Source: Marisa cornuarietis
Lineage: Eukaryota; Mollusca; Gastropoda; Architaenioglossa; Ampullariidae
DNA length: 64,000 bases
Assembly: GCA_004794655.1 (NCBI GenBank)
Contig: SMMW01000083.1
Location: 679,001-743,000, forward strand
Reading direction: 5' to 3'
This document shows positions 49,382 to 59,277 of the stretch, one piece after another; position 1 is the first letter of the stretch; every line of letters starts with the position of its first letter. Made by a program: the position numbers and the translations under genes. Under the pieces are notes generated by a model that searched no databases, had not been told where the DNA came from, and saw only the letters and a list, made by a program, of their open reading frames with translations.

Positions 49382-50850
49382 CTGCAATAAAATTTGATAT
49401 TTTTTCCGTCTTTTAGAGAACTATTTTACAGATGGTAGGCAGCGGACGACAAACATTTCACAATACAATCTAAAGAAAATATTTGGTAAAACAAGAGAAT
49501 ATTTTATCAGATTTTACTATTTGAACACCAGCCGATTATAGTCGAAAAGCTACAGTAATAGAAGCCTGAATACGAAATTTATTAACAGAGCAACAGATCT
49601 TGTTAAAACTAAGAACGAATAATCGAACAGGTTTTATTTTCAGCTTGCTTTTTTTCAGATGGTTTTCTGCCAGCTGTATTGATCCTCGTTTTCTCATCTC
49701 CGTTTGATCAATGAAAAACAGTAGTCAGCTAGTGGCTATACAGTCATTTTGTAATTGTTGAGATGGAGGGATGTAGAAACCTCCATTGTTGCCAAAGTAC
49801 ATTTTTTTACGAATACGAATAGTTTATTTGTTAGGCCTTTGGGCCCATTCAAAAGGATTGTCATGCAACATGATTCAGGGAAGATATATAATACATAATA
49901 GATGCAAAATGTCATTAGTATATAATAGCATCTCTTTTCTTTGCCGCTAAATACAAAAACTTGGCAAGATTGTACAGTACTGTTTCGTTTTTTGTTGACA
50001 TAAGATTCTGCAGTTTAGAAATATTTGGTATGGTATAGTACATTTTCGGAATGAAATTTTTTCTCAAATCTTTTAGGCGTGGACAACATAATATAAAATG
50101 GAACTTATCTTCTTCATCGATTTGACATATAGGGTATATTTTACTTATGTTATTGTCAGAATATATTAAAGTATTTGTAATTATATCTGAAATACCAAAA
50201 CGAAATTTTACTAATGCATTTCTGATGAATCTATTAACATCTAAACTCAAATACATTTATCTGTGAGTCACAGATTTAATTGATTTACAGAAACTAAACC
50301 TTTCACTGCTATTGATTATAAAATCCCATTCTTGCCAGTGACAATCAATCAATCTTTGTTTAAAACATTTTATAAAATAGCTTACTGATTCCACTCTTTG
50401 ATTTAGACAAACATGTCCAAAACCATACCTTAATAAAAGTAACCTGATTACAAATATCCAGTTTTGCTTTCCATTATTGCCTAATCGTTCTAACATTTTG
50501 TAAGCTCTCCATGGAAGTCTTTGTTGCTCCATCCTTGTTAATTTTATCCAATATCTGACACAGCTTACGTATATGCTAACGAAAAGTGGATATCTGCAAA
50601 ATCACCCTATATCATCATGTTAGGGGTGCGTACACCCACACCCAAAAATCTTTTCATAGCATATGTGTAAACGTTTTCAATTTCTATGCAGACACTTCCA
50701 TGAAGGCCCCAAACTTCGGCTGCATAACATAAGATTGGTTTAACTTGCATATCAAATAGCCTGGTAAAAACATTTGCAGAATGGTTTCCTATATTGTATA
50801 ATGTATTAATGATTCAGAATACTGCTTTCTTTGCCTTAGCAGTTAGGTCT

Positions 50851-51475
50851 TCAGAAGTAAAGGCCTAAATACTCATACGTATTTACCACATTTATTTGCA
50901 TACCTCCATAGAGCCACCTTTCACTCGCTGCTAAAAATCCCCCTTTTCTAAAAACAACAATATTACTCTTGTTTAGATTAACATTTAGGCCCAGTCGCAC
51001 TGATGCATTATATAATGTATTTAGCTGGTGTTGTAGTCCTATTATAGTTTCGGACATCAATACCATATCATCCACAAATAAAAGAATGAATATTTCCATA
51101 AATTCATGTGTAAAGGTTGCCCCATGTTTTCCATTATTCATAATTTCTAAAGCTAGTTCATTAATAAAAAGCGAGAAAAGTTTAGGGCTGCATATATCTC
51201 CTTGCTTAACTCCCTTTGTGCACTCAATGTAATTCGTGAAATCACCTCCACATCTCACAGGGGCTTTAACCGATTTGTACATATTTTGGATGCATTTGTA
51301 TAGTTTACCATGTATACCATGTTTGGTAAGGATTGGCCAAAGTAATTTTCGAGAGACAGAGTCGAATGCTTTTTCAAAGTCGATAAATGCTACATAAAAT
51401 TTACGATTCATAGAAAATTGTTTCTGGATGATGGCAAATAATGTAAAAATATGATCAACCGTAGAACGATCTTTC
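50851..51475 (-). pseudogene. Reverse transcriptase fragment of the 49.8-52.2 kb element
   Basis: Contains RT motif A (FIDFEKAFDSVSR), motif B (GVKQGDICSPKLFSLFINEL) and motif C (LLFVDDMVLMS), then the GLNVNLNKSNIV segment. It lacks the N-terminal endonuclease. A stop after EYLGLYF interrupts the thumb region; the thumb continues in broken pieces to 49915. Confidence 0.85.
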
Positions 51476-52213
51476 TTAATTAAACATATTTCTCACTGTT
51501 GATTCACATTGTTCCCACGTTTCCGGTCTGTCGCCAGTCTTCGGCACACCGTATATGATGATATTTTTCCGCCGAGATCTTCCTTCCAAATCGTCCACTT
51601 TATGTTCTACTTCTTCTAGTTTCCTTTTGAGCTCTATATTTTCTCCTCTTAGCTCTTCATTTTCTTCTTTGAGTGTCTTTATTTCTATCATCAAATCTTC
51701 CACTTTATCTTTAAGAGATGTGATGTCAGCACTCACAGAGTTTACGTTTACATTCATATTGTCAATCTTGGTATTCATTTCAGATTTCAGTTCTTTTAGA
51801 AAACTTATCACATCCGTTAGGGTATGTTCTTGCTTAGAAGCTGCCGTAGGTTCAGAACCGTTAGTATTTGAATTCATCTTCTCTGGTGGGGGTCTGGCAA
51901 CATTTTCTTCTACAACACTTGTATTACTTCTTAGCCATGGCGAAACATGTGGTGAAGCAAATGGTTTAGAGGCTGTCTTAGTTTGTTTGGGTGGCCCAGG
52001 ATTCATTTCAATGTCACCGCACTGCAGAAGTAATGTAGCGATCGCGAAAGTCAAAACAAGAGACAGCGAGAGGCTGTTCAGTCGCACAGTACTCACACGG
52101 TTTCGCTGCTTGGCCATGGCGCGTCTCCACATGAAGTACACAAACACCACCGTAAAACATCCACAACAAGCACGAAATAACAAAGGACTGGCTGGCATGT
52201 TTCCTCCAAACAC
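51476..52213 (-). CDS. Retrotransposon ORF1 with N-terminal 2A-like motif and coiled coil
   Basis: 245 residues. Residues 11-30 are hydrophobic, residues 48-65 form a second hydrophobic run directly before GDIEMNPGP (residues 66-74, bases 51992-52018). Residues about 125-215 are a coiled coil rich in E/K/L, and residues 216-232 (SRRKNIIIYGVPKTGDR) match the start of the RRM of L1-like ORF1 proteins. If the 2A motif works, the first 73 residues are released from the coiled-coil protein. The ORF is open although the element is dead downstream. Confidence 0.75.
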   Translation of the reverse strand: MFGGNMPASPLLFRACCGCFTVVFVYFMWRRAMAKQRNRVSTVRLNSLSLSLVLTFAIATLLLQCGDIEMNPGPPKQTKTASKPFASPHVSPWLRSNTSVVEENVARPPPEKMNSNTNGSEPTAASKQEHTLTDVISFLKELKSEMNTKIDNMNVNVNSVSADITSLKDKVEDLMIEIKTLKEENEELRGENIELKRKLEEVEHKVDDLEGRSRRKNIIIYGVPKTGDRPETWEQCESTVRNMFN

Positions 52214-53544
52214 TTAAAGTCGCTTCTTAGTTTGTAAACAGAAAGTGTGTGTAGAAACATGCATATTCACAAGCTCGTTGGCTGGTTTCTTGATGGTTGC
52301 AGTGCGTCTTACTTCAACAAAGCGAATTAATTATTATGTGTCCAATCAATGGTAATTCAACACTACAAACTGTATACCCTAATAACAAAAAATAAAATAT
52401 TTTCATCTCATTATTGGTTCACGGTACTGACGACTCGGTCGGTGCTGAGAACATTTTCCGGTTTTTCTTCGAACATCATGTAGACAGTTTCATAGAACTG
52501 CACAGCTACATCTAGTGTACTATAAACCAAAATTTTCCCAAAATGACCATTACTGCTGACGATAGTCGTCACTGTTGTTGCATGATGTGCTTCATTGTTG
52601 TCAATCATCAAACACCAGAACCTTAATATATGGCACAGTGTTATTATATCTCGCTAGATCAGAATTTTCGATGGCTCGTATACATTTTATTGGAGAATAT
52701 ATTATCCTGTTTCATTGTCATAGCCTGGCATAGTAGAACCAAGAATTGCACATTATGTAAAAGAAAGAGAAAGTTACAAATAGTTACAAGAATGTTCTAA
52801 AATGTCATTAAAAAGCTATTTTTTGCGTACCACAATGAAAGTTATACGAACTGGTAGATTAGTGTCCAAATCATCGTCAGTATATTTTGCAGCAATTCAT
52901 GCAAAGGCTGTTAATCTACTCCTTAACAACAACATAAGAATCTGAATTAAACAAGACAAAAAGAACAGAAAGATTTTTTTGCTTAAAATCCAAATAATGT
53001 CTTGTATGTTTGAGTTTGGTTGCAGTACTGTATAGAAAAAAACTAAGGATATTCAGATGTAAATTTGTTGCTGAAAAAATACATTTAGATGTACTGGTTG
53101 GTACGAGTTCAATTGAAAGGTAAAAAAACTGGGTTCAAGTCTAATAATATATATATATATATATAAATATAAGATACTATCAATCAGACCATAAATCGTC
53201 AAGGAGACCGCAATTTTGTTCGCTTGTGTGTCATGGGCTTACATTTTGTTTGCTCGCTAAACATTAAAGATGTTAGAACTTATGTGTGCACACTTACTGA
53301 CCTCAGCTATGTATGTTAAATACTGAAGTGGAAGATCAACAAAAAATGATGCATCACAGCAGTAGATATTAGCACAGCAGACAAAGTATAAAGTGAAGAA
53401 TTATTAAAACGCAAAGAAGCAAACAAAAAAATTAATAAAATGAAACAAAACTAATTAATAACTCAGCAATTCAGTAAACATCACAACGGCCGTGGTGAGT
53501 CCGAAAAAGAACCGCCTGTGACGCTCTGCTATGTCAGCGATTGG

Positions 53545-53821
53545 TTATTTGAAAGTAATCAGGTACTCGGGGTACGCCTGGGTGTCGTTAAAGATGATGT
53601 ACCTACTAGGAGATGTGTTATTGTTGGTAGCAGAGTCGTATCTTATTTTTCCTTGTCGAGGGGGCAGGACTTTCATTCCGCTGGTCCCGACTGTGGGATA
53701 CCCACCAACACCTTGCACAGGTACATGTATTTCCTTCCTGACTGATCTCTGACAGAGTAGGTGTCGCTCATGGAGTAGCTGGCACTGACGGCGAAATACA
53801 CACCTTGTCCGTAAACAGTAG
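53545..53821 (-). pseudogene. Gene C: solitary frameshifted ART last exon
   Basis: Only the final ART exon survives. It is 277 nt, one base short: the CCCC run in GGATACCCCACC of the other copies is CCC here (near 53700), which puts the first half (VYFAVSASYSMSD) and second half (YPTVGTSGMKVLPPRQGK) in different frames. The third triad position reads Arg. Upstream, about 300 bp of intron match genes B and D, then at about 54150 the sequence switches to material that lies far upstream of genes A and B, so the body of the gene has been deleted. Confidence 0.88.
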
Positions 53822-54655
53822 CTGAGTAAAACGAGGAAAAAACTCCATTTCATTTGCAGTACTCATTGTCAGAAGAATCGTTTTCATTCAAAACAGCTAT
53901 TATTTTTGTTATTATAAAAGCATTATTTGTCGGCAACAGCAAGTCACGTGATAAGTAACGAAAAACATTCATACGCCGTGTTTATTATAGTGAGCCCAAT
54001 AAATAAATAAATGTGACTGAGCCTTAATTTGAAATGTATGTGATAGGAATCAAAAAACAAATATTTAAGATCATTTTGGGTCCGTTTGGGTAAAAACGTT
54101 TGGACTAACGGGGAATATCAGTGGCCTATAGTAACAATATATGATGAAACAGAGCTAAACCACAGGCGATGATCTCATTCTGTGTTGACTCTTGTCGAAT
54201 GTCGGGGAAGTCACTCAGGTAGTCACGCATGCGGCTTTTTTCAAGTACACATGGAGGCCCCACAATGGACACTGTATACGAGTGAAAACCTCATGGCAAC
54301 ACAAATGTGACCCATTCGGCTCTCGGTGGACACTCAGTTTGAAATACCTGCACTAAGGAGCAACAGCTAACACGATCACAGCAACGTCTGTGACACCTGT
54401 CCCGTGCAACGTCCAGTCAACATTCTAAGCTGTTGCTCGCTATTGCGGATTGCCTTATTTTCAGAAAAACACTAAGCTCGTGGAAGCATAACTTCGTTCG
54501 ATTTACAAAAATAGAACCAATAGTGCTAAGGTAGCCGGACGACTTTCCACTGGTATGATCAGTCATGCGTGAAATCCGACATAATGCTGAGATGTTCGTA
54601 AATGTTTCGTACAAAACGCTTTTGAAAATACGTTGTCGGCTGAAATGTGGGGCTC

Positions 54656-54657
54656 TG

Positions 54658-54704
<47 letters not shown>
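54656..54704. repeat. (TG)n(TGCG)n microsatellite
   Basis: A TG run followed by TGCG repeats in the upstream-type sequence joined to gene C. Confidence 0.9.
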
Positions 54705-54828
54705 TCAAATAAACAAAATGAAACAAAAGCAGACGATTTAGAGTACAAACATATTCACTATCGTTGATGTTAAAATGTCGTCTTCACTTGTCCTTATCGT
54801 TGTCTGTCTTTCTCTATGCATAATCTTG

Positions 54829-55978
54829 GTTATTGATACCACTTTATTTATCCCCAAGGGCAATTTCAAATAATGCTCGTACTAGCAGTAATACATACAT
54901 GATATAAAAGGAGATCATGCATTCAAGTTAAAACAATTTTTTTTCATTCTCGCGCATGCACACATACACACAATCACAGCAACATTAAATATAGTGGATG
55001 AAGTGGTGACCTTAGGACACCTTAGGCTAGTACAAGATCACGGCCAATAGAATTGATCAGGTGAATGGCACGTGGATTGAAGGAATTGCAGTGACGATTG
55101 GTTTTGCATACAGACATCGCGTACCTATAGACAGACTACAAGAGTGAGAACTCACATGTCAACACATGATCAGAAATAGAGAGGATGACAAGAGTGAGAA
55201 CTCACGTGTCAACACATGATCAGAAATAGAGAGGATGACAAGAGTGAAAACTCACATGTCAACAAATGATCAGAAGTAGAGAGGAGACGGGATGCCTTCC
55301 TGAGGATTTGCTGATGACAGAAAGCTGCCAAGTCCCTCTGCCTGATTCTGGTGATCTTGAAACATATATTAACAAGTGAGACAAAACTATTCCTGTTCCC
55401 TAGGGAGAGGTTGTGGAACCAGGAGATGAAAGAAAAAGTGATGAAATTTTCAATGAAGGACTGATAGAACCGAGTGAGGATGACAGAGCTGACAGAGAAA
55501 GATTTGATTTTCCGTAGGAGGTACAGGCGTTGTTGGCTCTTATGGAGGATCATGTCAGTGTTGATGTCCCAGTTAAGCTTGGTGTCGAAGATGGTACCTA
55601 AATATTTGTAAGAGTCGACTACCTCGATGGCATCATCATGGATAGTACTGATGACTGTCTCAGGCTTTTTCACCCGAAAGTCGAAGATCATTTCCTTAGT
55701 CTCTGAGGCATTCAAGACAAGGAAGTGTTCGTCACACCAGCGAACAAAGTCAAGAAGAGCGCCACTGTGAACATGTTCATCATCATACAGAAGTGACAGG
55801 AGGGCAGAGTCATCAGCAAATTTTATCAGAAAGCTCCTATCAGTAGTGCTTCTACAACTGTTAGTATAGAGTATGAACAGTAGTGGAGACAAACAGCAGC
55901 CTTGAGGGAAACCTGTACAGGTGACAACAGGGTCTGAGAGAAGACCGTTAACAGAAACTCTCTGTTTCAACGTTTCCT
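54829..55978 (-). mobile_element. Rex1/BABAR-like non-LTR retrotransposon, 5' truncated
   Basis: The open frame 55209-55970 encodes the RT from motif B to the end (PQGCCLSPLLFILYTNSC, IKFADDSALLSLL, then SYKYLGTIFDTKLNWD and FYQSFIENFITFSFISW). This wording is typical of the Rex1/BABAR group. The 3' end, GGGGATAAATAAAGTGG on the minus strand at about 54840-54860, is also characteristic. About 50-bp tandem repeats follow the ORF (55137-55290). Confidence 0.8.
55137..55290. repeat. About 53-bp tandem repeat, three copies
   Basis: Three copies of a unit containing CAAGAGTGAGAACTCAC, GTCAACACATGATCAGAA and TAGAGAGGATGA in direct tandem at the 3' end of the Rex1-like RT. The third copy has small changes (AGTGAAAACTC, AACAAATGATC). 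Confidence 0.85.
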
Positions 55979-55980
55979 TA

Positions 55981-56035
55981 ATGATGATGATGATGATGAC
56001 GACGACGACGATGATGACGACGACGATGATGAATA
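55981..56035. repeat. (ATG/ACG)n microsatellite
   Basis: Mixed GATGAC trinucleotide run directly at the 5' truncation point of the Rex1-like element. Confidence 0.9.
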
Positions 56036-56346
56036 AAGACTAGATAATGAGTTTTAGGTAAAGGATAAATAATTTAATAAAGATGACGATGATGATGCAA
56101 TGGAGTTTGAAACATTAGAAGAAGGCGAATGAGACAGAACAAAACTAACACAAAATACGAGTTTAAAAAAAAGGAAAAAACGACAAAAAAACGAGGGATT
56201 AAATGTTGGTAACATGAAAGCGAGACTCAGGTACTCAGGCGCGTACTGTCTGCTGAGCTATCAAACCGGAACGAATCTTTTACGTCACCGTTTGTAGTTC
56301 TGGGGCAATCACGTACGACAGCAGCTTTAAAATCGTTGTTGCAGTG

Positions 56347-57780
56347 TGTCAGGGATCAGAGATAAAGCCCCTGACTGGTTAAGAGTGTGTAGTGTGTTGA
56401 AAGCAAAAAAAAAGCGTGTGATTTAATAAGGAATGTTTGGAATGGAGTTAGCGCCCTTATAAGTTTTAAGCAGCAGGGATAGTGGCCCATTAAAGTAGGC
56501 TTGTGAGAATGGTTTAGAATGTAAAAGGCGTGACGCAAAACGAGGAATGACGTGGAGTGTCGTCTGCTGAGGGGAACGGGTGGGTTTTTGAGAGAGAAAA
56601 AAGGTCGTCTGCGTCCGGAGTATTGCTGTGTACTTTTGAGATTCCCAGTTGCTGTGTGTTCTGCTGGTGGATTCTGTTAGACGTCGTAGTGCTGTGTATT
56701 AGTCAGCTGAACAGTTTCAAGGAGGATTATTATAGGAAAGTGTATTATGTGTATAACTTTGAGAGCGTATATTCTGACTGGACTTTGACAGTGTATTTTG
56801 GTCATCTGTTTATCTTTTGAGAAACTGTTTAGCTTAAACATTTGAAGAGGAGTGAATTTATAGAAGAAACTGTAGTTCATGGAATACGGATGAATGGAGG
56901 ATGGATATATATATATATATATGTGAAAATACTGAAATTCAGGCTGACCACACAACGGGTGACGTAGCACCCAGCTATTTCGGTATAAATAACAGAGAAA
57001 AGTCAGTCTCTGAACCTGTATGTCGAAAGGCAACTGGTCCTGCTTGGACGAGCAGTAAACTGGTGGTTCGATGTGTGAGAGAAGTATCAAGTCTACCGCA
57101 AGGTAGCTTGGTCCGCTGAAAAGAGGCTCTCGTCACCCAGACCACCCCATCCCTGCCCCCCCCCACTCGAGTGCGAGAGAAGTATCAAGTCTACCGCGAG
57201 GTAGCTTGGTCCGCTGAAAAGAGGCTCTCGTTGCTCCACCCCCTCTCTCCCCGACCCCAGGGAGTTAGGTGTTAGGATTTAGTTAGGTAGGTTAGTTAGG
57301 ATAGGGATACTAGTAGTTATAGGTGTATATATTGTAAATAAAATTTATGTCTCTGAACTTACTCATTTAGTCCGTATGATAGCGTGATGTATGTGTCCTC
57401 GTCGTGTGAACGAGATAAATGAGAATCAGTAGAGAGAAAGAAATTGTGTCAAGCATTGTAATTGTGTCAAGCAGCAGAACACACGAAGATCAAGGAGCTG
57501 AGAGATACACCGCAGAGAACACACTTTTGGTTTAGAGAAAAGCAGGGTGTTTTGTGGACTCCAAGGTCGGCTGAGTGCGGGTGCAGTCGATGAAAAAAAA
57601 GAACACAACGCGAGGCAGTATATGAGATACGCACCCGACTAACGAGAGCCAGAACTTTAGAAAGAAAGTTCTCCTTGGGAACTTCCGTCCTCTCCCCTGG
57701 GACTAGAAAGAGGAACGGACTGATTTATGGCTAGGGCAGTGTAAGTGTAGGTGTAGCGATCGTCAGTCCGGTTACAGTAA
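56347..57780 (+). repeat. Distant member of the LTR-like family
   Basis: Starts TGTCAGGGATCAGAGATAAA, with CCCTGAC closing a terminal palindrome as in the other members, followed by GGAATGGAGTTAGCGCCC and GCAGCAGGGATAGTGGCCCA. A tandem repeat of about 60 bp (57072-57231) and an A/T-rich stretch with AATAAA (about 57335-57345) follow. The 3' limit is not clear. Confidence 0.45.
57072..57231. repeat. Tandem repeat, unit about 98 bp, two copies
   Basis: GAGAGAAGTATCAAGTCTAC followed by GAGGTAGCTTGGTCCGCTGA and AAAGAGGCTCTCGT occurs at 57076-57131 and again at 57175-57231. The copies differ at one or two bases and are separated by a C-rich spacer. Confidence 0.8.
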
Positions 57781-57799
57781 GTTAAACATGAGCTAATCA

Positions 57800-58990
57800 A
57801 AAGGTATTTATGGAAAGTATTTTTATTCTGCCATGATTCGTGCTTTATGGTTGGCCTCTAGAGCAGTAGGTGACACTGTATGTGTTAACAGATGTTGTTT
57901 TGTTTTGCACTGTTTGAGATCAAGTACACAGCGATTTTACCCCGGCGCTAAGGTGTCGGACTTCTGAGGTCCCTGCTGGGCCAGATTTTTGATTTATGGT
58001 ATGTAAATCTTTACCTCGTGGTCCATGTGTACATCCAAAATGGCCCCGTGTATAAAACAAATTTATTACGGACCAAGACCTGTCACAAGCTGGACAAAAA
58101 AGACAGTATTCATTGAACGATTATATGACTATTTTGGTGCCTCAGTCGACTGATTATGAAGCTAACCGTAAACAGTTTTAAAAAGTGAATTACGTTTTTG
58201 TAATATGTACTATGTAAAAGAATAGGCAATTTGACATGATGAAAATATTCTTTTACAGCCATATCAAATTTTTCAACAGCAGTCTAGCATATCAAAAGAC
58301 ATAACTTAGAACATCATGTAAAATATGAGAAGAATTTAAACACACGCCAAAATTCAGACATATTTGTCAAATGCCATTACATAGCAAGTATTTACAATAT
58401 CACAATGAAAATTAGAGCATGGTATTTGAAACTATTTTGAGATATAAAGCAACTGCAATGAGGCAAAAGAAAGTGACTTGAGAAAATAAAAAGATCACAA
58501 GGCGTGTAATGTCACTTAAACTAAACTAAAACCGTAAGATGCCCACATATACACTCATTTAAAATCCTTACATAATGAGCAACATGCACAAAAAACACAA
58601 AGTATAATACACCAAAGAAAATGCGGCATTGATACCCACATCCAGTTCTCAGATTTTTTACAAAATATAAGCGTTTCAACAATTTGTCTTTAAATAAAAT
58701 TAATGCTAAAGTGAAGCTAGATATTGCTTGAAAAACACGAAGCTTCTGTCAAAATGTTTTCAGCTCACCACCGGAAGCGGAAGATCAACAAAAATGATAA
58801 ATTACAACAGTACATATCAGCACAGCAGACAAAGTATAAAGCAATGAATGATTAAAACCCCAGACAAGCAAACAAAAAAAAGACGAATGAAATAAAAATA
58901 ATTTTAAACTAATATCTCAGCAATTCAATGAACATCATAACGGCCGTGGTGAATCTGAAAAAAGAACCGCCTGTGACGCTCTGCTACGTC
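57800..58990. other. 3' flank of gene D, no gene seen
   Basis: A/T-rich; from about 58740 it matches the sequence just downstream of genes B and C. No ORF or RNA gene recognised. Confidence 0.5.
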
Positions 58991-58999
58991 ACCGATTGG

Positions 59000-59277
59000 T
59001 TATTTGAAAGTAATCAGGTACTCGGGGTACGCCTGGGTGTCGTTAAAGATGATGTACATACTAGGTGCTAAGTTATTGTCGGTAGCAGAGTCGTATCTTA
59101 TTTTTCCTTGTCGAGGGGGCAGGACTTTTATTCCGCTGGTCCCGACTGTGGGATACCCCACCAACACCTTGCACAGGTACATGTGTTTCCTTCCTGACTG
59201 ATCTCTGACAGAGTAGGTGTCGCTCATAGAGTATCTGGCATTGACGGCGAAATACACACCTTGTCCGTGAACAGTAG
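59000..59277 (-). CDS. Gene D ART last exon with stop
   Basis: 278 nt. It encodes GQGVYFAVNARYSMSDTYSV, LCKVLVGYPTVGTSG, and ends NDTQAYPEYLITFK-stop. The triad Tyr is present and the third position is Met. Confidence 0.88.

Larger units (their letters stand above)
49803..52217 (-). mobile_element. Non-LTR retrotransposon, internally deleted, with 2A-like motif
   Basis: ORF1 (51476-52213) starts with a hydrophobic stretch, then LLLQCGDIEMNPGP, a 2A-like ribosome-skipping motif, followed by a long coiled coil (ITSLKDKVEDLMIEIKTLKE) and an L1-type RNA-binding pattern (RRKNIIIYGVP). Immediately after it comes the middle of a reverse transcriptase (RSTVDHIFTL, then DFEKAFDS, KQGDICSPKLF and the catalytic FVDD at 50851-51411). 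The endonuclease and RT N-terminus are missing, so about 2-3 kb has been deleted. The RT C-terminal part (49915-50850) is broken by frameshifts and stops. The 3' end has an A-rich tail near 49805. Confidence 0.85.
54150..56340. other. Upstream-type segment joined to gene C relic
   Basis: From about 54150 to 54830 and again at 56090-56340 the sequence matches the upstream region of gene A (about 19640-20590), for example the CTTGTCGAATGTCGGGGAAG and GTTTGTAGTTCTGG landmarks. The Rex1-like element splits it. It marks the promoter side of a vanished gene copy. Confidence 0.7.

Noticed and set aside
51555..52217. 220-codon plus-strand frame (Ser-rich)
   Set aside because: It is the antisense shadow of the retrotransposon ORF1, whose 2A, coiled-coil and RRM features are on the minus strand.
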